Below, piece by piece: positions 25,032 through 36,010 of a DNA stretch of 64,000 bases. The stretch is taken from the NCBI RefSeq assembly GCF_040412425.1, contig NC_089749.1:37086070-37150069 (forward strand), written 5' to 3'. The stretch comes from Macrobrachium rosenbergii. Lineage: Eukaryota > Arthropoda > Malacostraca > Decapoda > Palaemonidae. A program made the translations under genes and the position numbers. Position 1 is the stretch's first letter, and the number at the start of each line of letters is the position of its first letter. Below the pieces are notes generated by a model. The model made no database searches and was not told where the DNA came from. It saw only the letters and a list, made by a program, of their open reading frames with translations.

Positions 25032-25382
25032 TGTAAGAGCCTGACGCCGTCTCTTTCAAACACGTGTGTGTTCGTGTGTTCGTCGTCCATCGGAGTGGCG
25101 AGACGTTTGGTGTCTTCACAAACAGAAACATACACACAGTTTGATACAGAAGATTCGTTGGAACATTATGAGTACATGATTAGAATGCTTGCATGGCATT
25201 GCAAGTAGTGGTGATTGTACATACATCAAGACAACAATGGTTAGGGAGAAACAGACAGAAATATTGTATGGTTGAAATCGCTTTCCTTTAGAGAAAGAAA
25301 ACGAGATGCTCTTGTTGTCTTGTCCACTCCGATGGACGACGAACACACACGTGTTTGGAAGAGATGGCGTCAGGTTCTTACA
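25032..25382. mobile_element. 351-bp MITE inserted in the satellite array
   Basis: Inverted repeats of ~55 bp start tgtaagagcctgacgcc and end ggcgtcaggttcttaca. The flanks are agat on both sides, and uninterrupted satellite units read ctgagattttcag at this site, so a 4-bp duplication of AGAT (or 5-bp AGATT) is directly supported. The interior has no transposase. A second copy is at 41940-42278. The superfamily is undecided. Confidence 0.85.
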
Positions 25383-25885
25383 AGATTTTCAGCAGACTTA
25401 GGGCGGTTGTAAGGAAAAAGTATTTTCAAAAATTCACCATAAATCAAAATATTGTGCTAGAGACTTCTCGTTTGATGCAAAATGAAGGTAAATGATTGAA
25501 TATTACTAGAATGTAAGAGTTTCAGCTTACAATTGCATTTTTCGACCATTTCGGTCGAGTCAAAGTTGACCAAAGGTTGAAATTTTGGCACTTATCGTGA
25601 TTTATATGAAAATATGTCAAAATTAGTAAAAGCTACAACCATGAGTTATTTTTTGTTATATTCTACATGAAACTGCGCACATTTTCATAAATGTAACGGC
25701 TAATACAAAACAGTGCAAAAATTATGACAAAGTGACTACTGTAAAGAATTTCTGAGATTTCCAGCAGAGTTAGCCCTGACGTAAGGAAAAAGTTTTTTTC
25801 AAAAATTCACCATAAATCGAAATATTGTGCTAAAGACTTCTCGTTTGTTGCAAAATGAAGGTAAATGATTGAACATTACTAGAAA

Positions 25886-25990
25886 ATTTTTGAAAAAACT
25901 TTTATTTCGATTTATGGTGAATTTTGAAAAACTTTTCCTGTAGCTAACTCTGCTGGAAATCTCAGAAATTCTTTACAGTAGTCACTTTGT
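25886..25990. repeat. Inverted partial unit within array 1
   Basis: This ~105-bp piece is the reverse complement of about 25725-25835, including the array-specific insertion agtgactactgtaaagaat. It creates a hairpin with ~50 bp between arms and has no counterpart in array 2. Confidence 0.75.
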
Positions 25991-26494
25991 CAACCATTTC
26001 GGTCAAGTCAAAGTTGAATGAAGGTTGAAATTTTGGCACTTATCGTGATTTATATGAAAATATGTCAAAATTGATAAAAGCTACAACCATGAGTTTTTTT
26101 TGTTGTATTCTACATGAAATTGCACACATTTTCATATATAAAACTTTATGTAAGGGCTAATAGAAAACGGTGTAAAAATTACAACAAAGTGACTAAAGAA
26201 TTTCTGAGATTTTCAGCAGAGTTAGCTGATGCTTTCTTTTGGGATAAGAAAGAAATTCGCGCATGCGCAGCTGGGTCACACTTGTAAACAAAACAGCAGC
26301 GTGATCCGTGAACTCCCACCATCCCTCAAGGCGCGTGATTTAAAATTTTTCGCAAACAAGGCCTATAAGTATTTTTCCACAAATATTTAAAAAAACTTTT
26401 TGTAGTCGACATATTTTACGTCCACTTGGCACCCAACAGACAACTTTTGTCGACGTAAAATACATCCAGTCGGCATTAAAGGGTTAATATATAT

Positions 26495-26575
26495 TAAAAA
26501 CTCCGCAAAGTCGTGAATTCGTGGTAATCGAATCGCGAAGTAGCGAGGGGTCACTGTACTTACGAGTCTCCCACT
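26495..26575. repeat. End of a pogo/Tigger-like MITE
   Basis: The sequence cgcgaagtagcgaggggtcactgta is a typical TA-flanked Tigger-like terminus (reverse complement cagtgacccctcgc). Only this end is seen next to the array end. Confidence 0.45.
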
Positions 26576-27202
26576 TATTACATACCTGATCTGGCTATCA
26601 TTAAGCGATGAGAATAATAAAAGAGAAGCAATTTTTAAAAACTTTTTTGTTAAAACAAAACCCCATCACAGCAAAATTTTTCTGGGCCAATTGATGTGAC
26701 AAAACAAATGCAATTTTTGAAAACTAAAACTGACTATACAAACCCATCACTTTACAAAATTCTTCAGGGACCTCCTCCTAACCCGACTGCCTAGAAGTAA
26801 TTCAAACAATTCTTTTTCTGCGTTGATAATGCCTGGAAATGAGTTAGCATATACTTAAGGCTGTCATAAAGTGATGGGTTTGTACGAAATAATAAATTCT
26901 TATTCTAAAAAATGTATATTTTAATAAATGCAGAAACACATATACATATTTAACATAATTTGTGAACTAAAAACCAGCAAGAACTTAAGTCTTATCAGGT
27001 GACTAAAACCTGAAGTCTCAGTTGTTAAAACACTTTCAAGCTTACTTTTTTGGATTCTACATAATTGGTAGTCTTCAAAGAAATCAAATGCCACGAGTAA
27101 TGGTCCGATTTGTGTACTACTTAGCAGCCAATTCATGAAAGGCCATCAAGCTATTTTCCAGCTCTGGTAGATAAAATGAAAGATTAAGTATAATTGCATG
27201 AA

Positions 27203-27208
27203 TTTATT
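27203..27208 (-). promoter_or_regulatory. EXOSC4: Candidate polyadenylation signal of EXOSC4
   Basis: AATAAA on the minus strand six bases past the EXOSC4 stop codon. That would give a very short 3' UTR; an ATTAAA near 26918 is an alternative. Confidence 0.45.
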
Positions 27209-27213
27209 AAGGT

Positions 27214-27573
27214 TTATCTATGAGACATAATGGCATGTTTATCCTGTAAGTAGGCTTCAACTTCTTGATGCATATTATCATAAACTTGGTGACAACCAAC
27301 AATGGCAAGATCCATCACAGGTTCAAACTGATCTTGATGCAAAGGATGTGATGTATCCAAGGAAATGATTTGTTCCTTGTTTGGAAGGAATGATATGGTT
27401 AGCTCACAGCCAGTAACCGTTTCTTGATGGGTGACATCCAAAACTGCTGTTTGCTTGTGCATAGATGCAGTACAAGATACCACATAATCAACTAGTTCTA
27501 CTCCTGCATGTATTAAAGCTAAAGTTGAAGCATTTACACATGCAGACATAACTCCTCCATCGGCTTCCAGCAC
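27214..27573 (-). CDS. EXOSC4: EXOSC4 (RRP41) terminal coding exon
   Basis: RRP41/EXOSC4 is one of the six RNase PH-fold subunits forming the ring of the RNA exosome, which processes and degrades RNA in nucleus and cytoplasm. This exon gives 119 residues from VLEADGGVMSACVNAST through LALIHAGVELVDYVVSC to a TAA stop. ADGG--ACVNA-TLA---AG is the conserved RNase PH signature and is followed by the expected C-terminal part (TISFLPNKEQI, MDLAIVGCHQVYDNM). The acceptor cttttag lies just before codon GTG (27573), phase 0, matching the phase-0 donor at 47348. No frameshift or stop interrupts it. Compared with human EXOSC4 (245 residues) it is of normal length at the C-terminus. It is the best supported host gene in the window. 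Confidence 0.93.
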   Translation of the reverse strand: MLEADGGVMSACVNASTLALIHAGVELVDYVVSCTASMHKQTAVLDVTHQETVTGCELTISFLPNKEQIISLDTSHPLHQDQFEPVMDLAIVGCHQVYDNMHQEVEAYLQDKHAIMSHR

Positions 27574-27629
27574 CTAAAAGAATATGAAACTTGTCACATA
27601 TAAAAACATGAATGAATATATAACTGAAG

Positions 27630-29775
27630 AATAAATATTTTGACAAAAAAAACATTCTCCTGTGACTCACTGACAAAAAAATGACGGTCTGATTTGTTAC
27701 AAAACATAGCAGTCAAATTTACTACGGTCCCTAATGAAGAAACAATGGAAAACATAATGCTGTTAATGAGTGGAAAGAATAATATCCCTAAGATGGCTAC
27801 TCTCATCAGCAAACTTCAAAATACCATTTCCTTCAAAAAACCTAAAAATATAAATACTGTACTTAATTTAGCATTTACTTTTTAAATATTTACCTATACA
27901 TTACATAGCTTTTACTTCTGCACTAGCAGGAGTTCAACACATTACAAAAGAAAAAGGAAAACTCTCGATTTCTATGAAAATCTGTTTTCTATCTATTTAT
28001 TACCCACCCACACGAGGGGACCAACAAGTACTGATACTCATAGTCTACTTCTGTACACTTTGAATGTGGGGAGGTAGGGAAAGCAAATTGTGTAATGAAG
28101 AGGTAAGTATTTAAAAAAGGCTACTCAGTAACAAGAAATTACTTACAAAACAAGTGTTTGTTTACCTAGTGAATTCAATCCATCAGCTATTACTGCTGCC
28201 TTGGAAGGATTGTCAATCAGGTTTGGGAACTTCATCATGAAGATATTTGAGATCTCTTTAAAGGGTGCCCCTTCAGCAGGAGGGGTAGGGTTACTGTGCC
28301 AAACCCCTGCAGAGCCAACGACAGATAACAAACAGGTACTGACATACAAGACGGTACACTGCCTATACTCAGCATTTAGTGCCTCCAAGTTTTCCAAAAA
28401 CCACAACCCAGTCTTAAAAAGCAGTAAGCAGAAAAAGACTATAGAATGATTCAGGACATAATATACCCTGCATAAAACAGAAGGGTTAACTGCCTCTTCC
28501 AGGCTTAACCTATCTATGCAAGTTTTAATTGCCCCAACAGAACAGAGAAGTGTTTTCTCTTCTTCCCAATCAAAGAGGTTAAATTGGAATTCTTACAGTT
28601 GCCTGAAAAACTTAGCCTTAACATCATTCTCAGCTCTAAGGCAAAAAGATAAAATAGTATTCCCTTTACAACAGGCTTAAGGGGAGTGCTTGCGATAAAT
28701 TTACTCTTTTAACTGCCAATAGTGCTAAATAAAAGAAGGTTACACAGTAAATAATTCAATGGAACTCATTCCAGAGGCTCAAAAGAGTCTGCAGATAAAA
28801 TTTAGCCCTGCATCTAAATTCCAGAGAGAGACTGATACTGAGTCGAAGGGGCTTCAATCTCAACAGAGCTAGCTGCTTGTGACACAAGGACATGGCTGTT
28901 TTCCACTTGATTAAGGATAGAACCCATGATACCTTTGAAAATTCCCTTATTGGGAAGAGACAGTCGAGCACCTCCAAGTGGTTAAGTGTGAGATGCAGAA
29001 GTTAGTGGAAGTGCATGGAATTCTGTAGTCTGAGTCAATTTCCCCTTAATGAAAGAATAATAGAGACATCTACCGAGAGAGCTAGAAAGTTGAAAAATCA
29101 TTTGCTCTGAGTGTACTAAGACTCTACAGGAATCACTAAGCAATTCTTGAACTTGAAATTTGCTCAATACTTCCTTAGAGTAGATAGAGGGGGAAGACCT
29201 ATGAGTCTGAATCAGGTGAACTTAAAGAAACACATCCACTGCTCAAGCCTGAGGACCCTCAAAGGAATAGTAATCGACTAGTTGTTCCTGTTCATCTGCA
29301 TGCTAATAAGTCTACATCTGAGTACTCCTCTAATCCCACAGCAACTGTCAAACTTGTGGATGTAATGACCACTCTGTAGGTAGTTTTGTTCTTTCTGAAT
29401 CCCAATTGGCAAAAACACTGTCCTTCCACAGTATGAATTTCCAAACTAATATCATGCTGTTCATTTCACTCAAAGAAGCAAACTTTCCACTATGACTTTG
29501 TTTCTGACCAGGGATAAACCTGCTAGGTATCTTCGATGTTCTTTCCACTGTCCTGACATCTACCAAGTTTTACCAGGTGTAGTGTTGACCATTCTATGTT
29601 GGATGTAAGTGTAACGACACTAGTCAAAAACTCCTGAAGCTGACTTCACAAACTCCCTAAGCTGGCACCAAAAACAAACTAAGCAGCCGCCTCAACCTCT
29701 CCAACCTGACACTGAAAAGAGGCAATATACTGCACAAAAGTTCAATTAAAGATAAAAACTTCAACAATCTAAAAT
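27630..29775. other. Intronic sequence without recognised element
   Basis: Non-coding by inspection. A minus-strand frame at 28143-28406 (87 codons) has some coding-like character (PPAEGAPFKEISNIFMMKF) but no family I recognise and no plausible splice context tying it to EXOSC4. Confidence 0.35.
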
Positions 29776-30130
29776 GACAAATTTTAAAAGTAATTTGTAT
29801 TTTTCCAAACCATACAAACCTGAGGTCTTTACAATAGGAGTATACTTCAGTGCAGCTGCAGACCAGCCATTTAGCTTTAAACAAGGTGGTTAAGTATGTA
29901 GTTAACTACCGACTATGGGTGGGAGTCCTGCCCACCCAGTCGGTACACATCCACTTTGCCTTTTGGCCCAGGGAGCAGAATGAGGGGTGGCTTGAGGTAG
30001 GCATTTAACTTGTAAAAACCTCAGGTTTGTAGAGTTAGGAAAAATACAAATTACTTTTAAAATTTGTCATTTGTTCCTGTACAATATACAAACCATCGCT
30101 CTTTACAATAGGAAGACTTACATACTTGGT
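29776..30130. repeat. Terminal hairpin of DIRS family B/C/D (copy D)
   Basis: The left arm aaaagtaatttgtatttttcc ... catacaaacctgaggt (about 29785-29825) pairs with acctcaggtttgta ... ggaaaaatacaaattactttt (about 30013-30060). The region continues with cctgtacaatatacaaacc and gaagactta--tacttggtgggagg, the same order seen at 48530-48900 and 56250-56930 next to DIRS copies B and C. Confidence 0.8.
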
Positions 30131-31099
30131 GGGAGGATTCTGAGTGGGCTTCTGAAATGACTGGTAGTTCGCCTCACCTGGGTCTCCTCCTGGTCATAAG
30201 AGCAAAGGAAGGAGACCATGCCTCTGACATGCTAAACAAAAGTGTGAACAACTGTGTGTTCAACTGTCAGACTTCTGGGCCTTTCAAACTGCTTCAGAAA
30301 AGGCTTGGATGAACCCAGAGTATCGGAGACAATAAAACTTGAGGTAACCAATGGTCTGTTTTATCTTCAGCCCCTCTCTCCCCTTGCTAGAGAGAAGGGA
30401 GGACTTACATCTATTAATCTATTAATCTACCTAAGATTATAGCTATAACAGGGTACTCAGTTATGTAGGCTCACCTGCATGATCCGCTGGACCAGCATGT
30501 GATGGATGGCAACTTGACTCTGCAAGATAGCGAAGGGAGAGAGCCAGTCCTCCCTCATATTCACTCTTTGCCACCGAACACTTAGGTGAGATGCAAACTG
30601 TCCACTTTGGGAGCTGGGGGAGCTACACAACTTGATGAGCAGCCACCACAGGACTTACGGAAAAAATGTCCCAGGGCCTGTGGGCAATGTCCTGTCTTGA
30701 TACCTGCAGAACTGACAGGTTTTCACTCTATAAAAATGGGGTCCATATCCGTAGACAGGAGAACCTTACTGGTGTCACGGGAGTCTGTGGGACTCTGTGC
30801 AGCGGCAGAAAAACCTTACCCGCACAGGGAAAACTTCCCTGAGCCAATTCTGGTGACAAGTAGGCCCATTGGAGCCCAGTGCACCTCTGGTGGCACAGGT
30901 AATTCCTGTGGCACGGGGTTTGCGGAACCCCATGCAACAGTTGTTACCGACACCTGGGGGTCCAAGGAGCTCCGCAGAGTGGTGGAAGGTCCTTCACCAG
31001 CCAGGGAAGGTGACTTCTGGGGACCGGTGTCGGTGGCACGGGTGTCCGTGGAGATCCGTGCCTCTGTTACTCCCGGGGCACTAGGGTCCAAAGAGCCCT

Positions 31100-31690
31100 G
31101 TACAACAGTCCCCATGTCTGTAGACAGGGGATAGCAATTGAGAGATCCCTTTTGCCTCTCCTGAGGCCTCTAGAAGGTTCCATGGACTGGGAAATCTGCA
31201 AATGTCTGGGTGTAAGGGCCAAATCCTTGTCACCTGACATTGGTGATTGAGCTTATTTTCCATTACGCTCCAGTTCCCCGGAATGTACCCGGTTAACAGC
31301 TCTGCAGAGTGTGCAACCACCCACTCGTACACTTATACTTCAACATGTAGAGCTGAAGGGAAACCAGTCTCCCCACCCTGTTTGTTGACAAAAGTTACTC
31401 TTGTGGCGATGGGGGTACTGACACTCATCAGCACCACAGAGTAGCTACTAAGGTCCTGAATCTCTTGAAGGGCTAAGGAAGCTGTCTTGAGTTCCAGGAT
31501 ATTGATGTGGAGGGGTCTGCCATTCCGGTTCCGCTCACCAGCAACTTTTCCAAGTGTGTGTACCTCTTCCCTTGGTCAATGTACCAAAGAACAGGGGCAT
31601 GACGGGAGGGGGAGTGTGAAGGGGCATTCCAGTGAGGTTCCTGTTGTCTAGTCACCAGGCTAGTTCCAGATTCATTTCCTCCCTAGGAGT
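31100..31690 (-). pseudogene. DIRS-D RNase H remnant
   Basis: Minus-strand frames match copy C piecewise. 31332-31081 reads YEWVVAHSAELLTGYIPGNW against VHEWALVHSVELSARYIPGK in C. 31655-31473 reads HLEKLLVSGTGM ... SISWNSRQ against HLEELLTSGVWD ... NIMELK in C. Catalytic residues are not all preserved. The DIRS RNase H fold is recognisable only by comparison with B and C. No continuous frame exists. Confidence 0.65.
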
Positions 31691-32289
31691 GGAAAGGAAT
31701 TGAGTGTCCCTTATTGGAGATTAGAACTCCTGCATTCTTCATCGAAGGGAACAAAGGTAGAGCCACTCATGAGGGCCCGGCTTCCCCAATGGCAACAGGA
31801 TGAATGAAAACGACTTGTCACTATCGAGCTGGTTGTTCCTTAGAGGCAGGAATTACTGTACTCTTCTGTGACCCTGCTGTTAAGGGACTGAGATCGTAAC
31901 ACCAGCACGTCAGGACACTAAGTGACTGCTTGAGTGTGAGATTGGGCTTTTCAAACTTGAATGAGACTGCCAAGTCCCGACAAATTAGAGAAGTTGCCCT
32001 CTTGTCACAAGACAAATGATGGATGTGTATTTTGAAATACATATACTAACAAGTACTAACAGTACCGCCTTCACCTCTTCTCAAGGGCGAGACTGATGAG
32101 AACTGAAGTTTGGAAGTGGGCTGCACATTGGAGAGGGGTGGAGAGAACTCGCAGCTTTCTCACCATACAGTGCCAAGTTGCTTCATGTCTTATCAGGAAC
32201 CCCCTCTTTGAAGTAGGTGGTAGAAAAGAATGTTGCCCTTATAATCCTTCCCTTTTCTCATACCCCTGCCCACTTCCAAGACAGACAGA

Positions 32290-35200
32290 GGGCTAAGAGG
32301 AGCACTGCTGCGCAACTTCTGGTAGTGTAGAAAACTGGGTGTTCCTTCGCAGGCCCTTGGTAGCCTGGGGCTTCCTTGGAACCGGAGAGGAAGGGATAGC
32401 CTGGCCTGAAGGCAGAGCTGCAGAATCATGTGAAGACCTGTAGGTCTTGGCCACTACCCAGTGAACACAGAAATCAGCATTGATGCTACCCGTGTCACTT
32501 GAAGCATCCACTTCTACCATCAGCCAGAGGAAAGTGGAACCTAGTATCAGGTCATTCCAGGGAACCAGTGCTAACTCGTAACTGACAAACCTGGTAACCT
32601 GAGTCAAGGCAGTTCCTCTCCTCTTGGCACCAGGTTTACACACAGGTTAGCTGTCTGGTGTGCTAGGTAGAAAAAGTTCTATCTTCAGACATTGTCAGTC
32701 TCCTGAATGTGGGTTCTTCTTCGGAACTATGAGAACCTGCAGAGGAATAAGTGATCTTGGCCAAGAAATGGAACAAAGATCCATCCCGGGAACTGTATGA
32801 AATGCTGCTATGACAGTCAATTCCATTGTCACTGTCCTGTGGTAGGAAAACTCCCTCTGTGGGGAGGTGTTCAGAGACGGGCTTGAACATCGGGTCAACC
32901 TGTTTGGTTGGAAGGGGCTCTTCAAGGTACTGAGGAATTCTTGTGGCAATTCAGAGGTTTAAGAAAGCATTTTGCACTATAGGTGAAACCTGAATAAATT
33001 ATCCTGGTCATAAAAGAGAAAATTCACCTGGTTAAACACGCTTCGGCAAGCTGCGACCACAACGAGTCCAATACCTCAGGGAAGCTACGTCTCTTCCTTG
33101 AGATCGTAAACCACTGAATTCATGGACGATCCATGGGAAAAACCTCCAGAGATGCCTTTTGATATCTCTACCACTCTAGTTTGGTCCACAGGCCAAATCT
33201 GGAGTATATACTACTGTGGTTGGGAAAGGGTGGAAGAGTGAACGTTTCCAGTCTCAAACCCTAAGACCGTCTAATACCCACTCCTAGAAGACTCTGAGGA
33301 AGTAAGAGAACAGGTGAGAGAGTCCAGCACCCTTACAATACCTGCCAGAAGCCAAGGAACCTGCAAGTGTGTAAGGCCGTGGTCGATGGCCATACAGGTC
33401 TTTGAAGACATGGTCTTGCAAATGAAGAAGATTGAACCAATGAAGTTTTGGGTTCCTCTCTTTGCCGCCAAAAACCTGATGGCAGATTACGATCCAAGGA
33501 AGCAAGCCACGGTCTCTTCACAAGATCCCGACACACCAGCAACACGATCTCCCAATAAGTTCTCTGGAGATCGGGGGTGTCTGTATCCTGGGGAAAAAAC
33601 CTAGAGCTTTTCCAGGTCACAGAACCCCTGGACTATTCTTGGCAAGAGAGAAACCATGACAGAACACCCACACCTACTCTTGAACACTTAGAGTATACAA
33701 CCTGCCTGATCCTAGGACCAAACCCGGAGTGTAAGCTTCATAAGAGGGCTGTGTTGGGACTTGGCATCCCAATAATGAACCCTTCTGTCCAACTCACTGC
33801 TCCTGGTGTAACCCCAGGAGGATGAGGGGACAGAGGGGCCGAGCACCTTTCTCTGAACTGCCAGAGCCGATGCCCTGACAGGAGAGGAAAGCCGTAAAAG
33901 ATCGTCACCTGCAGCAACGATGACTGCGCAGGTGTTAGTGTGAGCGGGAGCTGTCCCGAGGATAGCCAATGGGTTCATGCAAACATGCATGGAAGCTATC
34001 CCCAGATAAGCAGGGTCATTTGCGTGAATGAAGGCGAGGGCTGACCCAGAGAGAGCATTCGTGCACTCCTGGGTGTGGACTCAGGCTGTCCTCTCGATGT
34101 GTCCCAGTCTTCTTCAAGGCTGTGGCCTCTGCATATGAAGAAGACTGTATGGGGAACTTGTTCATAGCTTCTTCAGGTGAGTGGACTGTCCCCAAGTCAT
34201 GAAAGTATTGTGCATCAGTTGCTTCCACTACTTGAAAAATGAAGTAATCTCTAGCCGAGATAGGCTCTATACCAGCTGATGACTGATTCCATGGTACATC
34301 CTGGTAAAAGGTAACTCAAGATTTTGAAGAAACCTAAGTACCTGTGGTGATACGGGTCTTATCAGAGATCCACGCAACTGAGCTCCTGAGTAATGAGTGT
34401 ATCGATAATCAGTTGCTTTCTCTACCAGAGTGTCCAGGGAAACTTGAGCAGAGGTAAGCTATTACCAATTCATGGAGGCAACTCCACAATACTGGTAAAG
34501 GTAGCTCAGGGTTTCTATGAAGCCTGAGTACCTAGAGTGACACAGTTCTCCTTGGAGGTCTGAGCACTCAGAGCTTCCGAGTTATGTACAGGACGATCTT
34601 TGGCTGCTCCCTATACTCAAGTGTCCGACGAGACACAGCAGAGGTACGTACTAGTCTGGGAAACTGATTTCCTGGAACTAGTATCAGTGACATGGGTTAC
34701 CTCTTCGACTCATATCTGAGGAGACCTGCGCACCCGGTGCTTCCGTGTTGCAGGGTCTCAGTGAGATCCGGGGCAGGATTCGAGAGTTCCACCCTTTCCC
34801 AAAAGAGATAGCACGCAAGTAAATGAAGGCGAACACGACGATGATAATTCGATTCTCTTTTTCAACTTCTACCACAAGTTTATTGTTGTCCCAGGACCCC
34901 TGCACCATTCCTGTGCGGAAATGGGAAGGTGGGTAAAAGCGCACGCACAATCTGGAATCTCTCTCTCTCTCTCTCTCTCTCCAAGTCCAGCCATGGCGGA
35001 ACCCGAGCAACAGCTGATTGCTTACCCTTAGATGACTCAAAAAGAGCAATCGGTAACATACAGGCAAGAGAATCTGTAATTCCCAAGTCTCTCGATTCTA
35101 CAATATCTGAAATCCCTAAAACATTACAAATGGCAAGCAATAATTTTCAGAATACAAACCTTCCTTCACACTGTGAAGGAATGAAACTCTCCGAGAAAGA
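32290..35200 (-). pseudogene. DIRS-D gag remnant
   Basis: 32643-32293 includes PSGQAIPSSPVPRKPQATKGL--NTQ, parallel to PSGQVSNSSAPKKSQSLKGSHGNTQ in copy B. 33620-33333 includes FFPQDTDTPDLQRTY--IV and REEPKTSLVQSS, parallel to PLPQDADTPEIQRTF and KKEPKASVGLLWS in copy B. The order agrees with copy B. Numerous stops and shifts. A CT microsatellite at 34962-34981 sits in the upstream part, and the 5' part is duplicated at 36010-37700. Confidence 0.6.
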
Positions 35201-35279
35201 CAAATTGTGTTGTAAGTGAGGTGAGAAAACCAGTTTAAGCTTATTGTCTTGGCAACATAAAAACCAGTTTGCCATAAGG

Positions 35280-35740
35280 CTAAAAAAGTTATAGGGTTGC
35301 GTTACGTCAGCATGAACAAATGTATCAGATTACTGAATACATAACACACAAGAGTAAAGTAAGGGGATGGGTTTGCATTATATCTTATTAGCCCATTGTG
35401 TCCAGATATAAACAAAAACAAAGCAGTTTTACCACTCTCAAGGATAAGTTGTAAGGTTGCGTTATACCAGAATGAACAATTATATCAGAATACTGAATAC
35501 ACAACACAAAGTAAAATAAGGGGATGGATTTGCATTATACTGTATCTTATTAGTATGCTATGTCCGGCTATAAGCAAAAAATAAACAAGTTTTACCACTC
35601 TCAAGGTTAATAAGTTACAAGGTTGCGTTATGTCAGAATGAACAATTGTATCATAATACTGAATAAGCAGCACAAAGTAAAAAAAGAGGTTGGATTTCCA
35701 TTATATCATAATATTATCTCTGGACATAAGCAAAAATAGC
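35280..35740. repeat. Tandem ~160-bp non-coding repeats
   Basis: Three imperfect units carry ttaccactctcaaggttaataagtt, ggttgcgttatgtcagaatgaac, and ggatttgcattatatc--tta. Further units of the same repeat lie at 37735-37795, 38870-39058, 43704-43752 and 44403-44560, now separated by younger insertions. Confidence 0.8.
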
Positions 35741-35849
35741 AACACACTAATATACTGTATATGAAATCATTGCATAAACAGATGTATCAGTTGAACAGCA
35801 GGCACAGAGGGAAGAGTAGCACATCTCTCTTTCTCCCCAGCCAAAAGCA

Positions 35850-36010
35850 AAGTGAATGCGTACCGACTGGGTGGGCAGGACTCCCACCCGTAGTCGGTAG
35901 CCAACTAAATACTTAACCAAATGGTTTTTAAAGTTAAACAGCCAGTCTCCAGCTGCACTGAAGCACATTCCTATTGTAAAGAACAATGGTTTGTATGTTG
36001 TGTAGGAACA
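35850..36010. repeat. DIRS family terminal repeat (5' side of copy D)
   Basis: gcgtaccgactgggtgggcagg ... ctgcactgaagcacattcctattgtaaag matches the outer arm of the hairpin at 29825-29950 and the fragment at 44640-44770. Confidence 0.7.

Larger units (their letters stand above)
23651..26490. repeat. Satellite-like array 1 inside a piggyBac-like element (left end missing)
   Basis: Units of roughly 380 bp carry gtcaaagttgaccgaaggttg, tgatttatatgaaaatat, and aatattgtgctagagacttc. Starts are seen near 23672, 24060, 24442, 24826, 25553 and 25996. The array ends in a unique tail (aattcgcgcatgcgcagctgg ... gtcggcattaaagggttaa) identical in plan to the right end of 40791-43309. That relative shows CCC/GGG next to TTAA at both ends, a piggyBac-like signature. 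Here the right TTAA is at about 26483; no left end was found. An internal 351-bp MITE and a local inversion interrupt the array. Confidence 0.85.
29776..36010 (-). mobile_element. Degenerate DIRS-like element D in the EXOSC4 intron
   Basis: The same family as B and C, identified by collinear fragments: terminal hairpin (29776-30130), recombinase 3' flank (about 30560-30690), RNase H remnants (31130-31680), gag remnants (32290-35200), tandem 160-bp repeats (35280-35740) and terminal repeat (35860-36010). RT and most of the recombinase are missing. It lies in the same orientation as the host gene. Confidence 0.75.

Noticed and set aside
26921..27136. 71-codon minus-strand frame downstream of EXOSC4
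   Set aside because: It lies in the probable 3' flank of EXOSC4, with no domain or splice context.
28143..28406. Additional EXOSC4 exon or separate gene
   Set aside because: The flanking exons already join in phase without it, and the sequence does not resemble RNase PH proteins.
30586..31134. 182-codon plus-strand open frame
   Set aside because: It overlaps, in antisense, degenerate DIRS-D sequence (recombinase flank and RNase H) and has no domain.
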